From contig DGAU01000003.1 of the NCBI GenBank assembly GCA_002384055.1, forward strand, positions 143,359 to 179,172: 35,814 nucleotides of DNA, given 5' to 3'. The translations under genes were made by a program, and so were the position numbers. Under the pieces are notes generated by a model, which saw only the letters and a program-made list of their open reading frames with translations, was not told the DNA's origin and did no database searches. This document shows, in pieces, positions 7,633 through 17,300 of this stretch. Within the stretch, counting starts at the first letter, position 1, and each line of letters starts with the position of its first letter. The DNA comes from Flavobacteriaceae bacterium UBA4022 (GTDB taxonomy: Bacteria; Bacteroidota; Bacteroidia; Flavobacteriales; Flavobacteriaceae).

Positions 7633-8478
7633 ATGATCCTATATACTCCTGCCGAATTATCGGCCTTTATTGACCCCCTAAAACACAAAGGCCGCACCGT
7701 CGGATTTGTCCCCACCATGGGGGCGCTTCATAAAGGCCATATAACGTTGGCCGCCCAGGCATTGCATGAGTGCTCCATTGTTGTGATCAGTATTTTTGTC
7801 AACCCCACTCAATTTAACAAGCCCGAAGATTTAGAACATTACCCGCGCACACTTCAAGCGGATGCGATGCTCATTGCCCAGTTAGATCCCAATATCATCA
7901 TATTTGCCCCTACCGCACGCGACCTTTATGGTGATCGGGTTGTGGCTAAATCTTATGATTTCGGTGTCATCGCTACAGCTATGGAGGGTCAATTTCGCCC
8001 AGGTCATTTTGACGGAGTCGGTACGGTGGTGAATTTATTATTCCGCGCGGTCAATCCCGATAAAGCTTATTTTGGCGAAAAGGACTACCAGCAACTCAAA
8101 GTCGTAGAAAAACTCGTGGAGATCGAAGCATTGCCTGTGCAGATTGTGCCGTGCGCTATAGCACGCAATCCCGAAGGCTTGGCTTTGAGTTCGAGAAATG
8201 CCCGACTGACCGCCTCAGAACGTGCTCAGGCCACAATCATTTACCGCATGCTCAAAGAGGCCCAAAGCCGCTTTGCCAGCGAGGATATTCCGGCTATTCA
8301 AGCATTGCTCCAACAAACCTTTGCTCAAGAAGAAAATATGGAATTGGAGTATTTTGATATTGCCCCTGTCGACACCCTACTCCCGTCAATACATAAGGCA
8401 AAAAACATAAAATATCGCGCCTTTATAGCGGTAATGATCAGCGGGATTCGCCTGATCGATAATATGCAACTTAATTAA
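7633..8478 (+). CDS. panC: Pantothenate synthetase (pantoate--beta-alanine ligase)
   Basis: A 281-residue cytoplasmic enzyme joining pantoate and beta-alanine, with ATP, to give pantothenate, the precursor of coenzyme A. The nucleotidyltransferase HIGH-type motif is PTMGALHKGH at residues 27-36. Further family blocks are IFVNPTQFN, MEGQFRPGHFDGVGTVV (pantoate and ATP binding), FGEKDYQQL, and the KMSKS-equivalent LALSSRNARL near residue 185. Length is normal. It is the first gene of a rightward cluster, 12 nt ahead of panD, which supplies its beta-alanine substrate, so the two successive pathway steps are co-expressed. The -7 element TAATTTTG stands just upstream. Confidence 0.97.
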   Translation: MILYTPAELSAFIDPLKHKGRTVGFVPTMGALHKGHITLAAQALHECSIVVISIFVNPTQFNKPEDLEHYPRTLQADAMLIAQLDPNIIIFAPTARDLYGDRVVAKSYDFGVIATAMEGQFRPGHFDGVGTVVNLLFRAVNPDKAYFGEKDYQQLKVVEKLVEIEALPVQIVPCAIARNPEGLALSSRNARLTASERAQATIIYRMLKEAQSRFASEDIPAIQALLQQTFAQEENMELEYFDIAPVDTLLPSIHKAKNIKYRAFIAVMISGIRLIDNMQLN

Positions 8479-8490
8479 TACCTTCGCCAA

Positions 8491-8841
8491 ATGTATATTC
8501 ACGTTATCAAATCAAAAATTCATCGGGTCAAAGTCACCGGTGCTGATCTTAATTATATCGGAAGCATTACCATAGATGAGGCTTTGATGGAGGCTGCTCA
8601 GATTGTTGCGGGCGAAAAAATCCAAGTGGTCAATAATTCCAATGGTGAGCGTCTCGAAACTTATGTCATTCCTGGACCGCGTAACAGCGGAGAAATAACC
8701 CTCAATGGGGCGGCCGCGCGACGCGTTTCTATTGGTGATATCTTGATTTTGATCACCTACGCCATGATGACTCCCGAAGAGGCTAGAACCTTTAGCCCGG
8801 CGATTGTTTTCCCTGACGAAGCCACTAATCTTTTACGCTGA
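8491..8841 (+). CDS. panD: Aspartate 1-decarboxylase proenzyme
   Basis: A 116-residue pyruvoyl-dependent enzyme converting L-aspartate to beta-alanine for pantothenate synthesis. The self-cleavage site Gly24-Ser25 is present in NYIGSITID; Ser25 becomes the pyruvoyl cofactor. The conserved Lys9 (IKSKIHR), the NNSNGERLETYVI segment, the GPRNSGEITLNGAAAR block and GDILILITYA all match the family. Length is typical. It directly follows panC. A degenerate -7-like TACCTTCG sits four bases before its ATG, which may add an internal start of transcription but is not convincing on its own. Confidence 0.97.
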   Translation: MYIHVIKSKIHRVKVTGADLNYIGSITIDEALMEAAQIVAGEKIQVVNNSNGERLETYVIPGPRNSGEITLNGAAARRVSIGDILILITYAMMTPEEARTFSPAIVFPDEATNLLR

Positions 8842-8843
8842 TT

Positions 8844-9803
8844 TTGAAAAAGACGATCTCTAAAGCACTTCAAATTGGGATTCCATTAGTCTTAGGAATT
8901 GCCTTAGTCATTTATTTTTATGCCCAGTTTACGCCCCAGCAGTGGGCCGAAATGATGGGCCACTTTCAAAATGCCAAATATGGTTATCTCGCGCTGGCGG
9001 TGAGCCTCTCTGTTTTGAGTCATTTAGTGCGGAGCCATCGCTGGCATCTTTTGTTGCAACCCATGGGCTACAACCCAAGACTGATCAATAGCTTTTTTGC
9101 GGTGTGCATTGCCTATTTCATGAATTTATTTATTCCCAAAAGCGGCGAATTAAGCCGAGCCGTAAGCATCAATCGTTACGAAAATGTTCCGCTCAACAAA
9201 GCCCTTGGAACCATCATCACCGAGCGCGTTATCGACCTGATTTTTTTGATCTTTTTTACTGTGATCGCCATCACCTTGCAATATGATGTATTGTTTGGTT
9301 ATGTCCGTGAAAAAATCCCCATGACCAAACTTTTGGTTGGGCTCGTGATACTGGTGCTTTTGGTATGGCTGGGCGCCCAATGGCTCAAAAAAGCACAACA
9401 TCGGTATGCGCAAAAAGCAAGGGATTTTATGAGGGGCCTTAAAACCGGAATGCTCAGTATTGCCCATGTACAGAAGCCTGGGCTGTTTATCGTCGAAAGC
9501 TTAGTCGTGTGGTTGCTGTACCTGGCCTCCTTTTTTACTGCCACATTTGCTTTAGAACAAACCGCAGTAATTGGGTTTGATGTGCTGATCATCGGTTTTG
9601 TCGTCGGCAGCTTTACCTTCGCCTTCACCAACAGTGGTGTGGGCTACTACCCCTTGGCCATTGCCGGTATTCTATCCCTCTTTGGGATTCCAGAAACCCT
9701 CGGTAATGCCTTCGGCTGGCTGGTATGGACCTCCAATATTCTGTCGATCATTCTCTTGGGATTTGTCGCGTTTATCGGCCTTCCTTTAGTGAATAAAAAA
9801 TAA
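8844..9803 (+). CDS. Lysylphosphatidylglycerol synthase TM / AglD-type (flippase-like) integral membrane protein
   Basis: A 319-residue inner-membrane protein with roughly eight hydrophobic segments: about residues 12-28, 48-62, 80-100, 125-145, 150-170, 215-235, 240-262 and 285-315. Family-type motifs include a VRSHRWHLLL loop, the AYFMNLFIPKSGELSRAV segment and an ITERVIDLIFL helix, as in the UPF0104/LPG_synthase_TM superfamily. That group covers the membrane part of MprF and related flippase-like proteins. The soluble lysyl-transferase domain of MprF is absent, so lipid lysylation is not implied; lipid transport is a guess from the family. The start is a TTG two bases after the panD stop; no nearby ATG gives the expected KKTISKAL N-terminus. 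Translation is probably coupled to panD. Confidence 0.88.
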   Translation: MKKTISKALQIGIPLVLGIALVIYFYAQFTPQQWAEMMGHFQNAKYGYLALAVSLSVLSHLVRSHRWHLLLQPMGYNPRLINSFFAVCIAYFMNLFIPKSGELSRAVSINRYENVPLNKALGTIITERVIDLIFLIFFTVIAITLQYDVLFGYVREKIPMTKLLVGLVILVLLVWLGAQWLKKAQHRYAQKARDFMRGLKTGMLSIAHVQKPGLFIVESLVVWLLYLASFFTATFALEQTAVIGFDVLIIGFVVGSFTFAFTNSGVGYYPLAIAGILSLFGIPETLGNAFGWLVWTSNILSIILLGFVAFIGLPLVNKK

Positions 9804-9873
9804 TTTTCGAGTCTTAATTAGGCGCAAAGGCTAGGCTAAATTTCTTATCTTTCCTACTTAAAGTCGCCTGTTC

Positions 9874-11028
9874 ATGAAGCATTTTTTTTTCTTTTTTGCA
9901 CTCCTTGGCAGTGTCCTAAATAGCCAAGGGCAATCCAAGGTCATCTACGAAGAATTTTCGTCTTATAAACTGGGCGAAACACGGCGGTTAAAAATCCAGT
10001 TGCCCAGAGATTACGAAAGTAATGTCGAAAAATCATATCCTATTGTCATCGTTTTTGATGCCAACTATCTTTTTGAACCCGTCGCAGGAAATGTCGATTA
10101 TTTTGGGTATTGGGAAGACATGCCCGAGGCCATTGTGGTAGGGATCATGCAAGGCGACAGTCGTTACGATGATTGCCAATACGACGACACCAATTTTATG
10201 CCGGCGGACCAAGGTGCCGACTTTTTTGAATTCGTAGGCCTTGAGCTGGTGCCCTTTATCGATGCCAACTTTAGAACCGCCAAGTTTATCATTGCGGTAG
10301 GTCATGATCTCACGGCCAGTTACATCAATTATTACCTTTTCAAGAACCCCCCATTGTTTAATGGGTATATCTCACTGAGTCCTGACTTGGCACCGCTTAT
10401 GGATGAGCGCTTACCCAAGCGGCTGCCTAGTATTCCACAAAAAATATTCTATTACCTGGCAACAGGAACCGACGACATTCCAAATTTGCAGCAAATTGCT
10501 CAAGAACTCAACGCGCAACTCGCCCCACTGAAGTCAGATCAATTTAATTACTACTATGACAATTTTGAAGGCGCTACCCACTATTCGCTGGTGGCCCGAG
10601 CCATTCCAACGGCTTTAGAGAAAATATTTTCGATTTATCGTCCGATTTCCAAACAAGAATACAACGATGTTTTGCTCAAATTAGAAACGCCCGTCCATTT
10701 CTATCTGTTAGATAAGTACCAGACCATATCGAACCTTTTTGGCATTTCGAATCCTATTCGAATTAATGACCTGATTGCCGCTGCAACGGCCAGCGAACAA
10801 CTCAAGCAATGGGAGTCCCTGCGCGAAATTGCGGCGATTGCCACAAGGCAATACCCCGATTTGATCATGGGCGATTACTATATGGGGCGCTTTTATGAAG
10901 AAACAGGGGATCCCAAAAGAGCCATGCGTACTTTTCAGGGCGGCTTTGACAAAGAAGAAGTAGACTTCATTACCGTCGACTTGATGTTGGAAAAAGCAGA
11001 TCAAATCAAATACGACTTCGGGTACTGA
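9874..11028 (+). CDS. Exported esterase-fold protein with substituted nucleophile and TPR-like C-terminus
   Basis: A 384-residue protein with a signal peptide (residues 1 to about 20, ending NSQGQ), so periplasmic or surface-located. Residues about 25-250 match the esterase D / putative esterase alpha/beta-hydrolase fold: LKIQLPRDYE, YPIVIVFDANYLF, then AIVVGI. The nucleophile elbow, normally G-x-S-x-G, reads VGHDLTASY at 142-150, with Asp145 where Ser is expected. The probable triad His is kept at 236 (GATHYS). Catalysis of the usual kind is therefore unlikely. The last 70 residues (ATASEQLKQWESL ... DLIMGDYYMGRFYEETGDPKRAMRTFQGG) resemble a tetratricopeptide pair. The gene lies 70 nt after the flippase-like gene, with a near-consensus TATCTTTC at 9846-9853, and its TGA overlaps the radA ATG by one base. 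Confidence 0.82.
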   Translation: MKHFFFFFALLGSVLNSQGQSKVIYEEFSSYKLGETRRLKIQLPRDYESNVEKSYPIVIVFDANYLFEPVAGNVDYFGYWEDMPEAIVVGIMQGDSRYDDCQYDDTNFMPADQGADFFEFVGLELVPFIDANFRTAKFIIAVGHDLTASYINYYLFKNPPLFNGYISLSPDLAPLMDERLPKRLPSIPQKIFYYLATGTDDIPNLQQIAQELNAQLAPLKSDQFNYYYDNFEGATHYSLVARAIPTALEKIFSIYRPISKQEYNDVLLKLETPVHFYLLDKYQTISNLFGISNPIRINDLIAAATASEQLKQWESLREIAAIATRQYPDLIMGDYYMGRFYEETGDPKRAMRTFQGGFDKEEVDFITVDLMLEKADQIKYDFGY

Positions 11029-12389
11029 TGGCTAAATCAAAAACGAGCTTTTTTTGTCAAAACTGTGGCAGTGCCTTTACCAAATGGCAAGGCCAATGCA
11101 ACTCTTGTAAAGAATGGAACACCATCGCTGAGGAGGTCATTACAAAATCCACGCCCGATCCCTGGCAAGGATCAGCCTTAGAAAAAACAAACGCAGCGCA
11201 ACCACAAAGAATCGCCGACATCAGCATCGCTCAGACGCCGAGACTGTCCACTCATGACACCGAGCTCAACCGCGTATTAGGCGGTGGCTTAGTCCCAGGG
11301 TCGCTGACCCTGCTCGGCGGGGAGCCCGGCATTGGCAAAAGCACCTTAATGCTTCAAGTAGCCCTGAAATGGCCACATAAAACCTTGTATGTCTCCGGCG
11401 AAGAGAGTGCGCAGCAAATCAAAATGCGTGCCGATCGACTGTCTCCTTCAGCGGCCAATTGTTTGGTCTTGACCGAGACCAAGACCCAAAATATCTTTCG
11501 TCATATCGCCCAAGAAAACCCGCAAGTTGTTGTGATTGATTCCATCCAAACCTTGCAAACCGATGAGATTGATAGTACTGCTGGAAGCATTTCACAAATC
11601 AGAGCGACCACCGCGGAGTTGATCAAGTTTGCCAAAGCAACACAAACACCTGTTTTGCTCATTGGGCATATCACCAAAGATGGGCACATCGCTGGGCCAA
11701 AAATTCTGGAACATATGGTAGACACTGTGCTCCAATTTGAAGGTGATCGCCATCATGTCTATCGCATCATACGGGCCCATAAGAATCGATTTGGCAGCAC
11801 TAGCGAACTCGGGATCTACGAAATGCTGAGCAACGGACTCCGACAGGTCAACAATCCGTCTGAACTTCTGATTTCAAAGACAGATGAAGATCTTAGTGGC
11901 ACTGCTATTGCAGCCACACTCGAAGGCATGCGTCCCTTGATGATCGAAATTCAAGCCTTAGTCTCTAGCGCCGTATATGGAACACCGCAGCGCTCTGCAA
12001 CGGGCTACAACCTCAAGCGACTCAATATGATCTTGGCCGTATTAGAAAAACGCGTTGGTTTTAAATTAGGAGCCAAAGATGTTTTTTTGAATGTGACAGG
12101 AGGCATTCAAGTCGATGATCCAGCCATTGATTTGGCAGTCGTAGCCGCTATTTTATCCTCCAATATAGACGCCCCAGTAGATCGATCAATTTGTTTTGCA
12201 GCCGAAATTGGCCTTGCCGGAGAAGTGCGGCCCGTGAGCCGTCTCGACCAGCGTATTCTTGAGGCAGAAAAACTAGGTTTCAAACGCATGGTAGTTTCAA
12301 AACACAGTAAACTCCCTAAAGAGCGCTATAGTATAGACCTTATTCAGGTGACCAAGGTACACGACATGGTCCGGCATTTATTCACTTAA
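11028..12389 (+). CDS. radA: DNA repair protein RadA
   Basis: A 453-residue cytoplasmic RecA-like ATPase that helps process branched recombination intermediates. It has an N-terminal zinc finger with Cys10, Cys13, Cys24 and Cys27. The ATPase core carries Walker A GEPGIGKST at 98-106 and Walker B VVVIDSIQT near 167-175. The RadA-specific KNRFG motif is at 252-256. The C-terminal Lon-protease-like domain (LNVTGGIQVDDPAIDLAV ... CFAAEIGLAGEVRPV) is complete. Length is normal. Its ATG overlaps the upstream TGA (TGATG), implying coupled translation. Its stop TAA shares bases with the stop of the convergent OmpA-type gene, leaving no intergenic terminator. Confidence 0.97.
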   Translation: MAKSKTSFFCQNCGSAFTKWQGQCNSCKEWNTIAEEVITKSTPDPWQGSALEKTNAAQPQRIADISIAQTPRLSTHDTELNRVLGGGLVPGSLTLLGGEPGIGKSTLMLQVALKWPHKTLYVSGEESAQQIKMRADRLSPSAANCLVLTETKTQNIFRHIAQENPQVVVIDSIQTLQTDEIDSTAGSISQIRATTAELIKFAKATQTPVLLIGHITKDGHIAGPKILEHMVDTVLQFEGDRHHVYRIIRAHKNRFGSTSELGIYEMLSNGLRQVNNPSELLISKTDEDLSGTAIAATLEGMRPLMIEIQALVSSAVYGTPQRSATGYNLKRLNMILAVLEKRVGFKLGAKDVFLNVTGGIQVDDPAIDLAVVAAILSSNIDAPVDRSICFAAEIGLAGEVRPVSRLDQRILEAEKLGFKRMVVSKHSKLPKERYSIDLIQVTKVHDMVRHLFT

Positions 12390-13363
12390 TGTCTTTCCAG
12401 CAGCTGCGATAAGGCGTCTAGTCTTGGCGTCAGCACCAATTCAATGCGTCTGTTTTTGGCCCGACCCTGGGTGGTGGCATTGTCGCCCAGCGGGGCATAC
12501 ATACTCCGGCCTGCAGCAGTCAATCGTGAGGCGTCAATATCTGGATTTTCTACCAAAATACCCACAATTGCCGTGGCTCTCTTAGTCGAGAGATCCCAGT
12601 TGTTTTCAATGGGCCCTTGTCCAGAATACGGAACTGAATCGGTATGGCCTTCGATCAATACAGCAATGTCTTTATTGGCTCCCAAGACTGTGCTGATCGC
12701 CTCGACGGCTGAACGCCCCCGCGTATTGACCGACCAGCTCCCGCTGGCAAATAGGAGCTTATTTTCCATAGAAACATAGACCTTCCCTCCACGCTGTTCC
12801 ACTGTTAATCCTTTGCCCTCAAATTGCGTCAGTGCAGCACTAATGGCCAGCTTTAAGTCATTCATTTGTGCATCTTTTGCACTGATGACCGCCTGCAGCT
12901 CATCGATTTGTGCTGTGCGTTGATCCAAAGCCAGTTCCAAAGCCTTGAGGCGCGTAGCCTCGCTGGCAAGTTCTTGTTCCTTTTGTGCCAAAGCCGCTAA
13001 TAAATCTTGATTCTGCGCCAAATTATCAGACAGTGCCTGAGCGCTATTCATGGATAAAGCATCGTAAGTGCTTTGTAGTCGTGCCAAATTATGAGTCAAG
13101 GCATTTTCTTGAGCCATCAGAGCCATCACCTGTTCATTACAGGCATTAAGTGCTTTTTCAGCAGCCGCTTTTGTCCATTGGGTATTGGTCCGGTGCACAT
13201 CCAACGAATCAAGGCTGTTCTGGTATTGCTGCGCCAATAGGCGCTGCTCTTCCTGAAGGCCTTCATATAGTTTCGACGAGACACAACTTTGTAAGGTCAC
13301 CAATGTTCCTAATACCAAAAACAGCTGTCTGGTGATCCTTTTTTGCGCGTTGATTGTTGCCAT
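12386..13363 (-). CDS. OmpA-family peptidoglycan-binding lipoprotein
   Basis: A 325-residue predicted outer-membrane lipoprotein. The N-terminus has a basic region, a hydrophobic stretch and a lipobox-like LQSC with Cys27. Residues about 30-180 are a long Ala/Gln/Leu-rich coiled coil (for example QALSDNLAQNQDLLAALAQK). Residues about 205-320 form the OmpA C-terminal domain: the peptidoglycan-binding motif IEGHTDSVPYSG, then LSTKRATAIV, and the final RAKNRRIELVLTP. It probably anchors the outer membrane to the cell wall non-covalently. It follows xth by 20 nt on the same strand and is probably co-transcribed with it. At its 3' end the stop overlaps that of radA on the other strand within TTAA. 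Confidence 0.9.
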   Translation of the reverse strand: MATINAQKRITRQLFLVLGTLVTLQSCVSSKLYEGLQEEQRLLAQQYQNSLDSLDVHRTNTQWTKAAAEKALNACNEQVMALMAQENALTHNLARLQSTYDALSMNSAQALSDNLAQNQDLLAALAQKEQELASEATRLKALELALDQRTAQIDELQAVISAKDAQMNDLKLAISAALTQFEGKGLTVEQRGGKVYVSMENKLLFASGSWSVNTRGRSAVEAISTVLGANKDIAVLIEGHTDSVPYSGQGPIENNWDLSTKRATAIVGILVENPDIDASRLTAAGRSMYAPLGDNATTQGRAKNRRIELVLTPRLDALSQLLERH

Positions 13364-13383
13364 AAAAATCTTATTTAGTATTG

Positions 13384-14148
13384 TTAAAAGCCCAACTCTA
13401 ACATATGAGGGCAGTGGTCGCTATGCTTGGCTTCGGGCAAGATCACCGCGCGATTGATTTGATCGGTTAACGATTCGGTTACCAAATTATAATCGATACG
13501 CCATCCTTTGTTATTGGCGCGTGAGTTGGCGCGATAACTCCACCAAGAGTATTGATGTGGCTCCTTATTGAGGTGACGAAAGCTATCCACAAAACCCCTT
13601 TGAAGAAACCCATCCAACCAAGCACGCTCTTCTGGAAGAAATCCAGACACTTTTGCATTACGCACAGGATCATGGATATCAATAGCTTGATGACAAATAT
13701 TATAATCCCCACAAATCACTAGTTTAGGATGTTCCAACTTAAGGGTATCAACGTAACGCTGAAAATCTGCCATATATTGTAACTTAAAGTCCAAACGAGC
13801 GCTGTTGGTGCCGCTGGGCAAATACAAACTCATCACCGACACCTCATCGTAATCCACCCTGAGGTTGCGTCCTTCAAAATCCATATAATCAATCCCTGTA
13901 CCGTAGGCGATATGATTGGGCTCCTTTTTACAAAAAATAGCGACTCCACTATAGCCCTTTTTCTGAGCACTGAACCAATATTGGTGCGGATAGCCGGCCT
14001 GGGTGATCAAATCGGTTTCGACCTGTTCCTTCAAGGCCTTTGTCTCTTGAATACAGATAACATCGGGGTCAGCTTGTTGCAACCATTCCAAAAACCCTTT
14101 TTTGAGGGCCGCACGGATGCCATTGACATTGTAAGAAATTATTTTCAC
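13384..14148 (-). CDS. xth: Exodeoxyribonuclease III (AP endonuclease family 1)
   Basis: A 254-residue cytoplasmic repair nuclease that cuts at abasic sites and trims 3' ends. Conserved endonuclease/exonuclease/phosphatase motifs are all present: SYNVNGIRAAL with the metal-site Asn7, ICIQETKA with the metal-binding Glu, GYSGVAIF, GDYN, RIDYNLV, and the C-terminal SDHCP with the catalytic Asp-His pair. Length is normal for the XthA/ExoA group. It is the upstream gene of a leftward pair with the OmpA-type lipoprotein and is divergent from the large barrel gene starting at 14302. Confidence 0.95.
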   Translation of the reverse strand: MKIISYNVNGIRAALKKGFLEWLQQADPDVICIQETKALKEQVETDLITQAGYPHQYWFSAQKKGYSGVAIFCKKEPNHIAYGTGIDYMDFEGRNLRVDYDEVSVMSLYLPSGTNSARLDFKLQYMADFQRYVDTLKLEHPKLVICGDYNICHQAIDIHDPVRNAKVSGFLPEERAWLDGFLQRGFVDSFRHLNKEPHQYSWWSYRANSRANNKGWRIDYNLVTESLTDQINRAVILPEAKHSDHCPHMLELGF

Positions 14149-14301
14149 GTCCTTGATTTAAGAACCACTAAATTAAATAACCCCGTATATTTACTGAGCC
14201 TTTCCTTTTAAAGGTTTTCAAAAAACAATCAACAAAATAAATACGGTAAGATTCAGTTTTAACTACAGCACAACATTATCCCATTAGCGGTTTTGGCGTT
14301 T

Positions 14302-17300
14302 ATGAAGCATCTACTTTTCCTTTTGGCTCTTTTCCTGTGTCCCTTATTATTTGGGCAGGAAACGGACATGACATTAAGGAGTAAACGATTGGCCAGCAGG
14401 GCACAGATCTTAATCGATTCGCTCGGGGTCAACCCCAAATATTTTGGGGTCTACACAAAAAATGGGACCCAGATAGATACGAGCCGTTTCCAAATTGACT
14501 TCAAAAACGCGCTGCTTTTTTTGCCACCACAAGTGGTGGCAACCCACGACACTATTGAGGTGCGCTACTTGCGCTACCCAGAGTTTATGACCAAAAATTA
14601 CAGCCGTTTGGATCCCAAGATGGTCGTCGCCTCTACCAATGCTACGCAGAAAATATTTCGCATGAATCAGCCCAATTTCAAGCGTCAATCCGTGCCTTTT
14701 GACGGCCTTAACACGCAAGGGAGCATTGTGCGCGGACTGACCATCGGCAACAATCAAAATGCCGTAATCAATAGTCAGTTGGACCTGCAAATCACTGGGG
14801 CGCTCAATGAAAAAATCAACATCCGGGCTTCGTTACAAGACAGTAATCTACCGAGTCAAGATGGGGGTTATTCCCAAAGTCTGGATGAGTTTGATGCGCT
14901 TTTTGTAGCACTATACGCCGATCAGTGGCGCCTGCGTGCTGGCGACATTGACCTGAGCAACACCAACACTTATTTTGGTCAATTCACCAAAAAAATCCAG
15001 GGACTCTATGCCCAAGGCATCATCGATCATCAAGATGGAAGTAAAACAGAGCTTTTTGGCGCAGGAGGATTGGTTCGTGGGGTTTTTCAGCGCAGCACCA
15101 TTATCGGGCAAGAAGGCAACCAAGGCCCTTATAAACTTGTCGGGCCCAATGGCGAAGCCTACATCTTAATGATATCGGGCAGTGAACGGATCTACAACAA
15201 CGGGGTCCTTTTGAAACGCGGAGAAAACAATGATTACATGATCGATTATAACGCCGGTGAGCTTATTTTTAACCCTACCTACCCCATAACCGCCAACATG
15301 CGGATTACCGCCGAATACCAAGTTACGGAACGTAATTATACAAGATTCATTGGCTATGGCGGAGGACAATATACCTCAGAAACGCTTCGTATTGGCGCCT
15401 ATGCCTATTCGGAAAAAGACGCCAAGAACCAGCCCTTACAGCAAAACTTTACCGACATACAGCGTACGACACTCACCCAGGCTGGTGACGACCCACAGGC
15501 GCTCAATGCTCCATCGGAGCGACCAGAAACCTATTCGGAAAATAAAATTCTTTATAAAAAAGAAGATGTTGGCGGCACGACTATTTTTGTCTTTTCAAAC
15601 AACCCAGAAGAGGAGCTTTTTCAAGTGCGTTTTAGCCGTGTAGCAGACCAAATGGGGGATTACATCATTGACAGCGATACGGCCATTAATAAGATCTATG
15701 TCTATACCCCGCCCATTGATGGTGTCCCCCAAGGGAACTATAGCCCCACGATTCGGCTCACGCCAGCCCAAGAATTACAATTGGCCGGTTTTTACGCCCG
15801 GTACAGCCCCAATGACGCATCCCAAATCGATATAGAACTTGGGGCCAGTCATAACGATCTAAACCTCTACTCGGCCATTGATGATACGGACAACAAAGGT
15901 TATGCATCGCGCCTCGCGATGCAACATACACTATGGACGTCGGCCGATACAACACAGTTGAAGGCCTTTGGTTCTTATAACTATATTGATCAAAATTACC
16001 GGACACCAGAGCGCCTTTATAATGTCGAATTCAATCGAGATTGGAATTTAGAACAAGTGCAGGGGACACAGCGCTTATTTGAATTGGGGGGATCCATCAC
16101 ACAGCCAAATGTCGGCTTCGCCAACTATAGCCTCAACTGGCTCTCTTATGGCGCTTCATATCAAGGACAAAAACACAATTTTCAGGGGGAAGGAGCGCGT
16201 GGTAAATGGCGTTTATGGTCGTTGGCGAGTCAACTCTCATCCTCTTCTTTGCTCAAAAAAACTGCATTCTTTCGGACCAATCAACATCTGCAACTGGATT
16301 TAAACAAAGCCTGGATAGGAGCCAAATTTCAGTCCGAAAACAACCAAGAGCGTGACAGCACACAAACACTTACAGGCTTAAGTCAGCGCTTTGTTCATTA
16401 TGAATTTGTTGCGGGACTAGGAGACAGTACGGCTGTTTTTACCGAGATGGGATACCGCAACCGCGTGACGGACAGTGCGCGATTAGGGGCTATGACACGA
16501 GCCACAAAAGCCCAAGATGTCTTCATCAAAACCAAACTCATTGCCTCCGAAAAAGCCCAGCTTTACACCTTCGCCCAATACCGCATACTGGATCATACCG
16601 ATGAATCTTTAGCCCGCGAAGAAAACATCAGTGCCCGAATCAATTACAGTCAATCACTCTGGCAAAACATGTTGCGCTTTAATACCGCCATAGAAACCAA
16701 CAATGGGGCACTCCCCCAGCAAGAATTTACTTATATCCTGGTAGAGCCAGGTCAAGGGGTGTTTACTTGGAACGACTACAACCAAGACGGTATTCAGGAT
16801 CTTGAAGAATTTGAAATAGCTCAATTTCAAGATCAAGCCACCTATATTAGAGTGCTTTTGCCCAACCAAACTTTTATCAAAATCAGAAAAAATTCATTAA
16901 GCCAACAGGCCACTTGGCAATTTGCTTCATGGAAGGGCCAAAAAGGTGTCAAAGGGCTCTTGTCGCATTTTTATAACCAAACGGCCATATTGATCGATCG
17001 CAAAACCAAACGCGACGGAAAATCTTTTTTTGACCGTCCATTTGCCTTAAATGCCGAAGATGATTTAGGGCTTCAGTATAACCTTAAAAATACCCTCTTT
17101 TTCAATCGCAGTCAACAGAGATATACAACCACCTATAGCTACCTCAAAAATAAATCAAGTCAACTCGTCGCCTTATCACCTCAGCGCAGTGCGCTAGAAC
17201 AGCATCAGATCAGTTTCGATCATTTAATGAGTCGTGTTTATCTGTTCCATCTCGAAGGGGCTACGGGATACAAAAAAGCAACATCGGCCAATTTTGGGCA

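Noticed and set aside
14293..14301. TTG start for the large barrel protein
   Set aside because: The ATG at 14302 gives a standard signal peptide; the TTG adds only MAF with no benefit.
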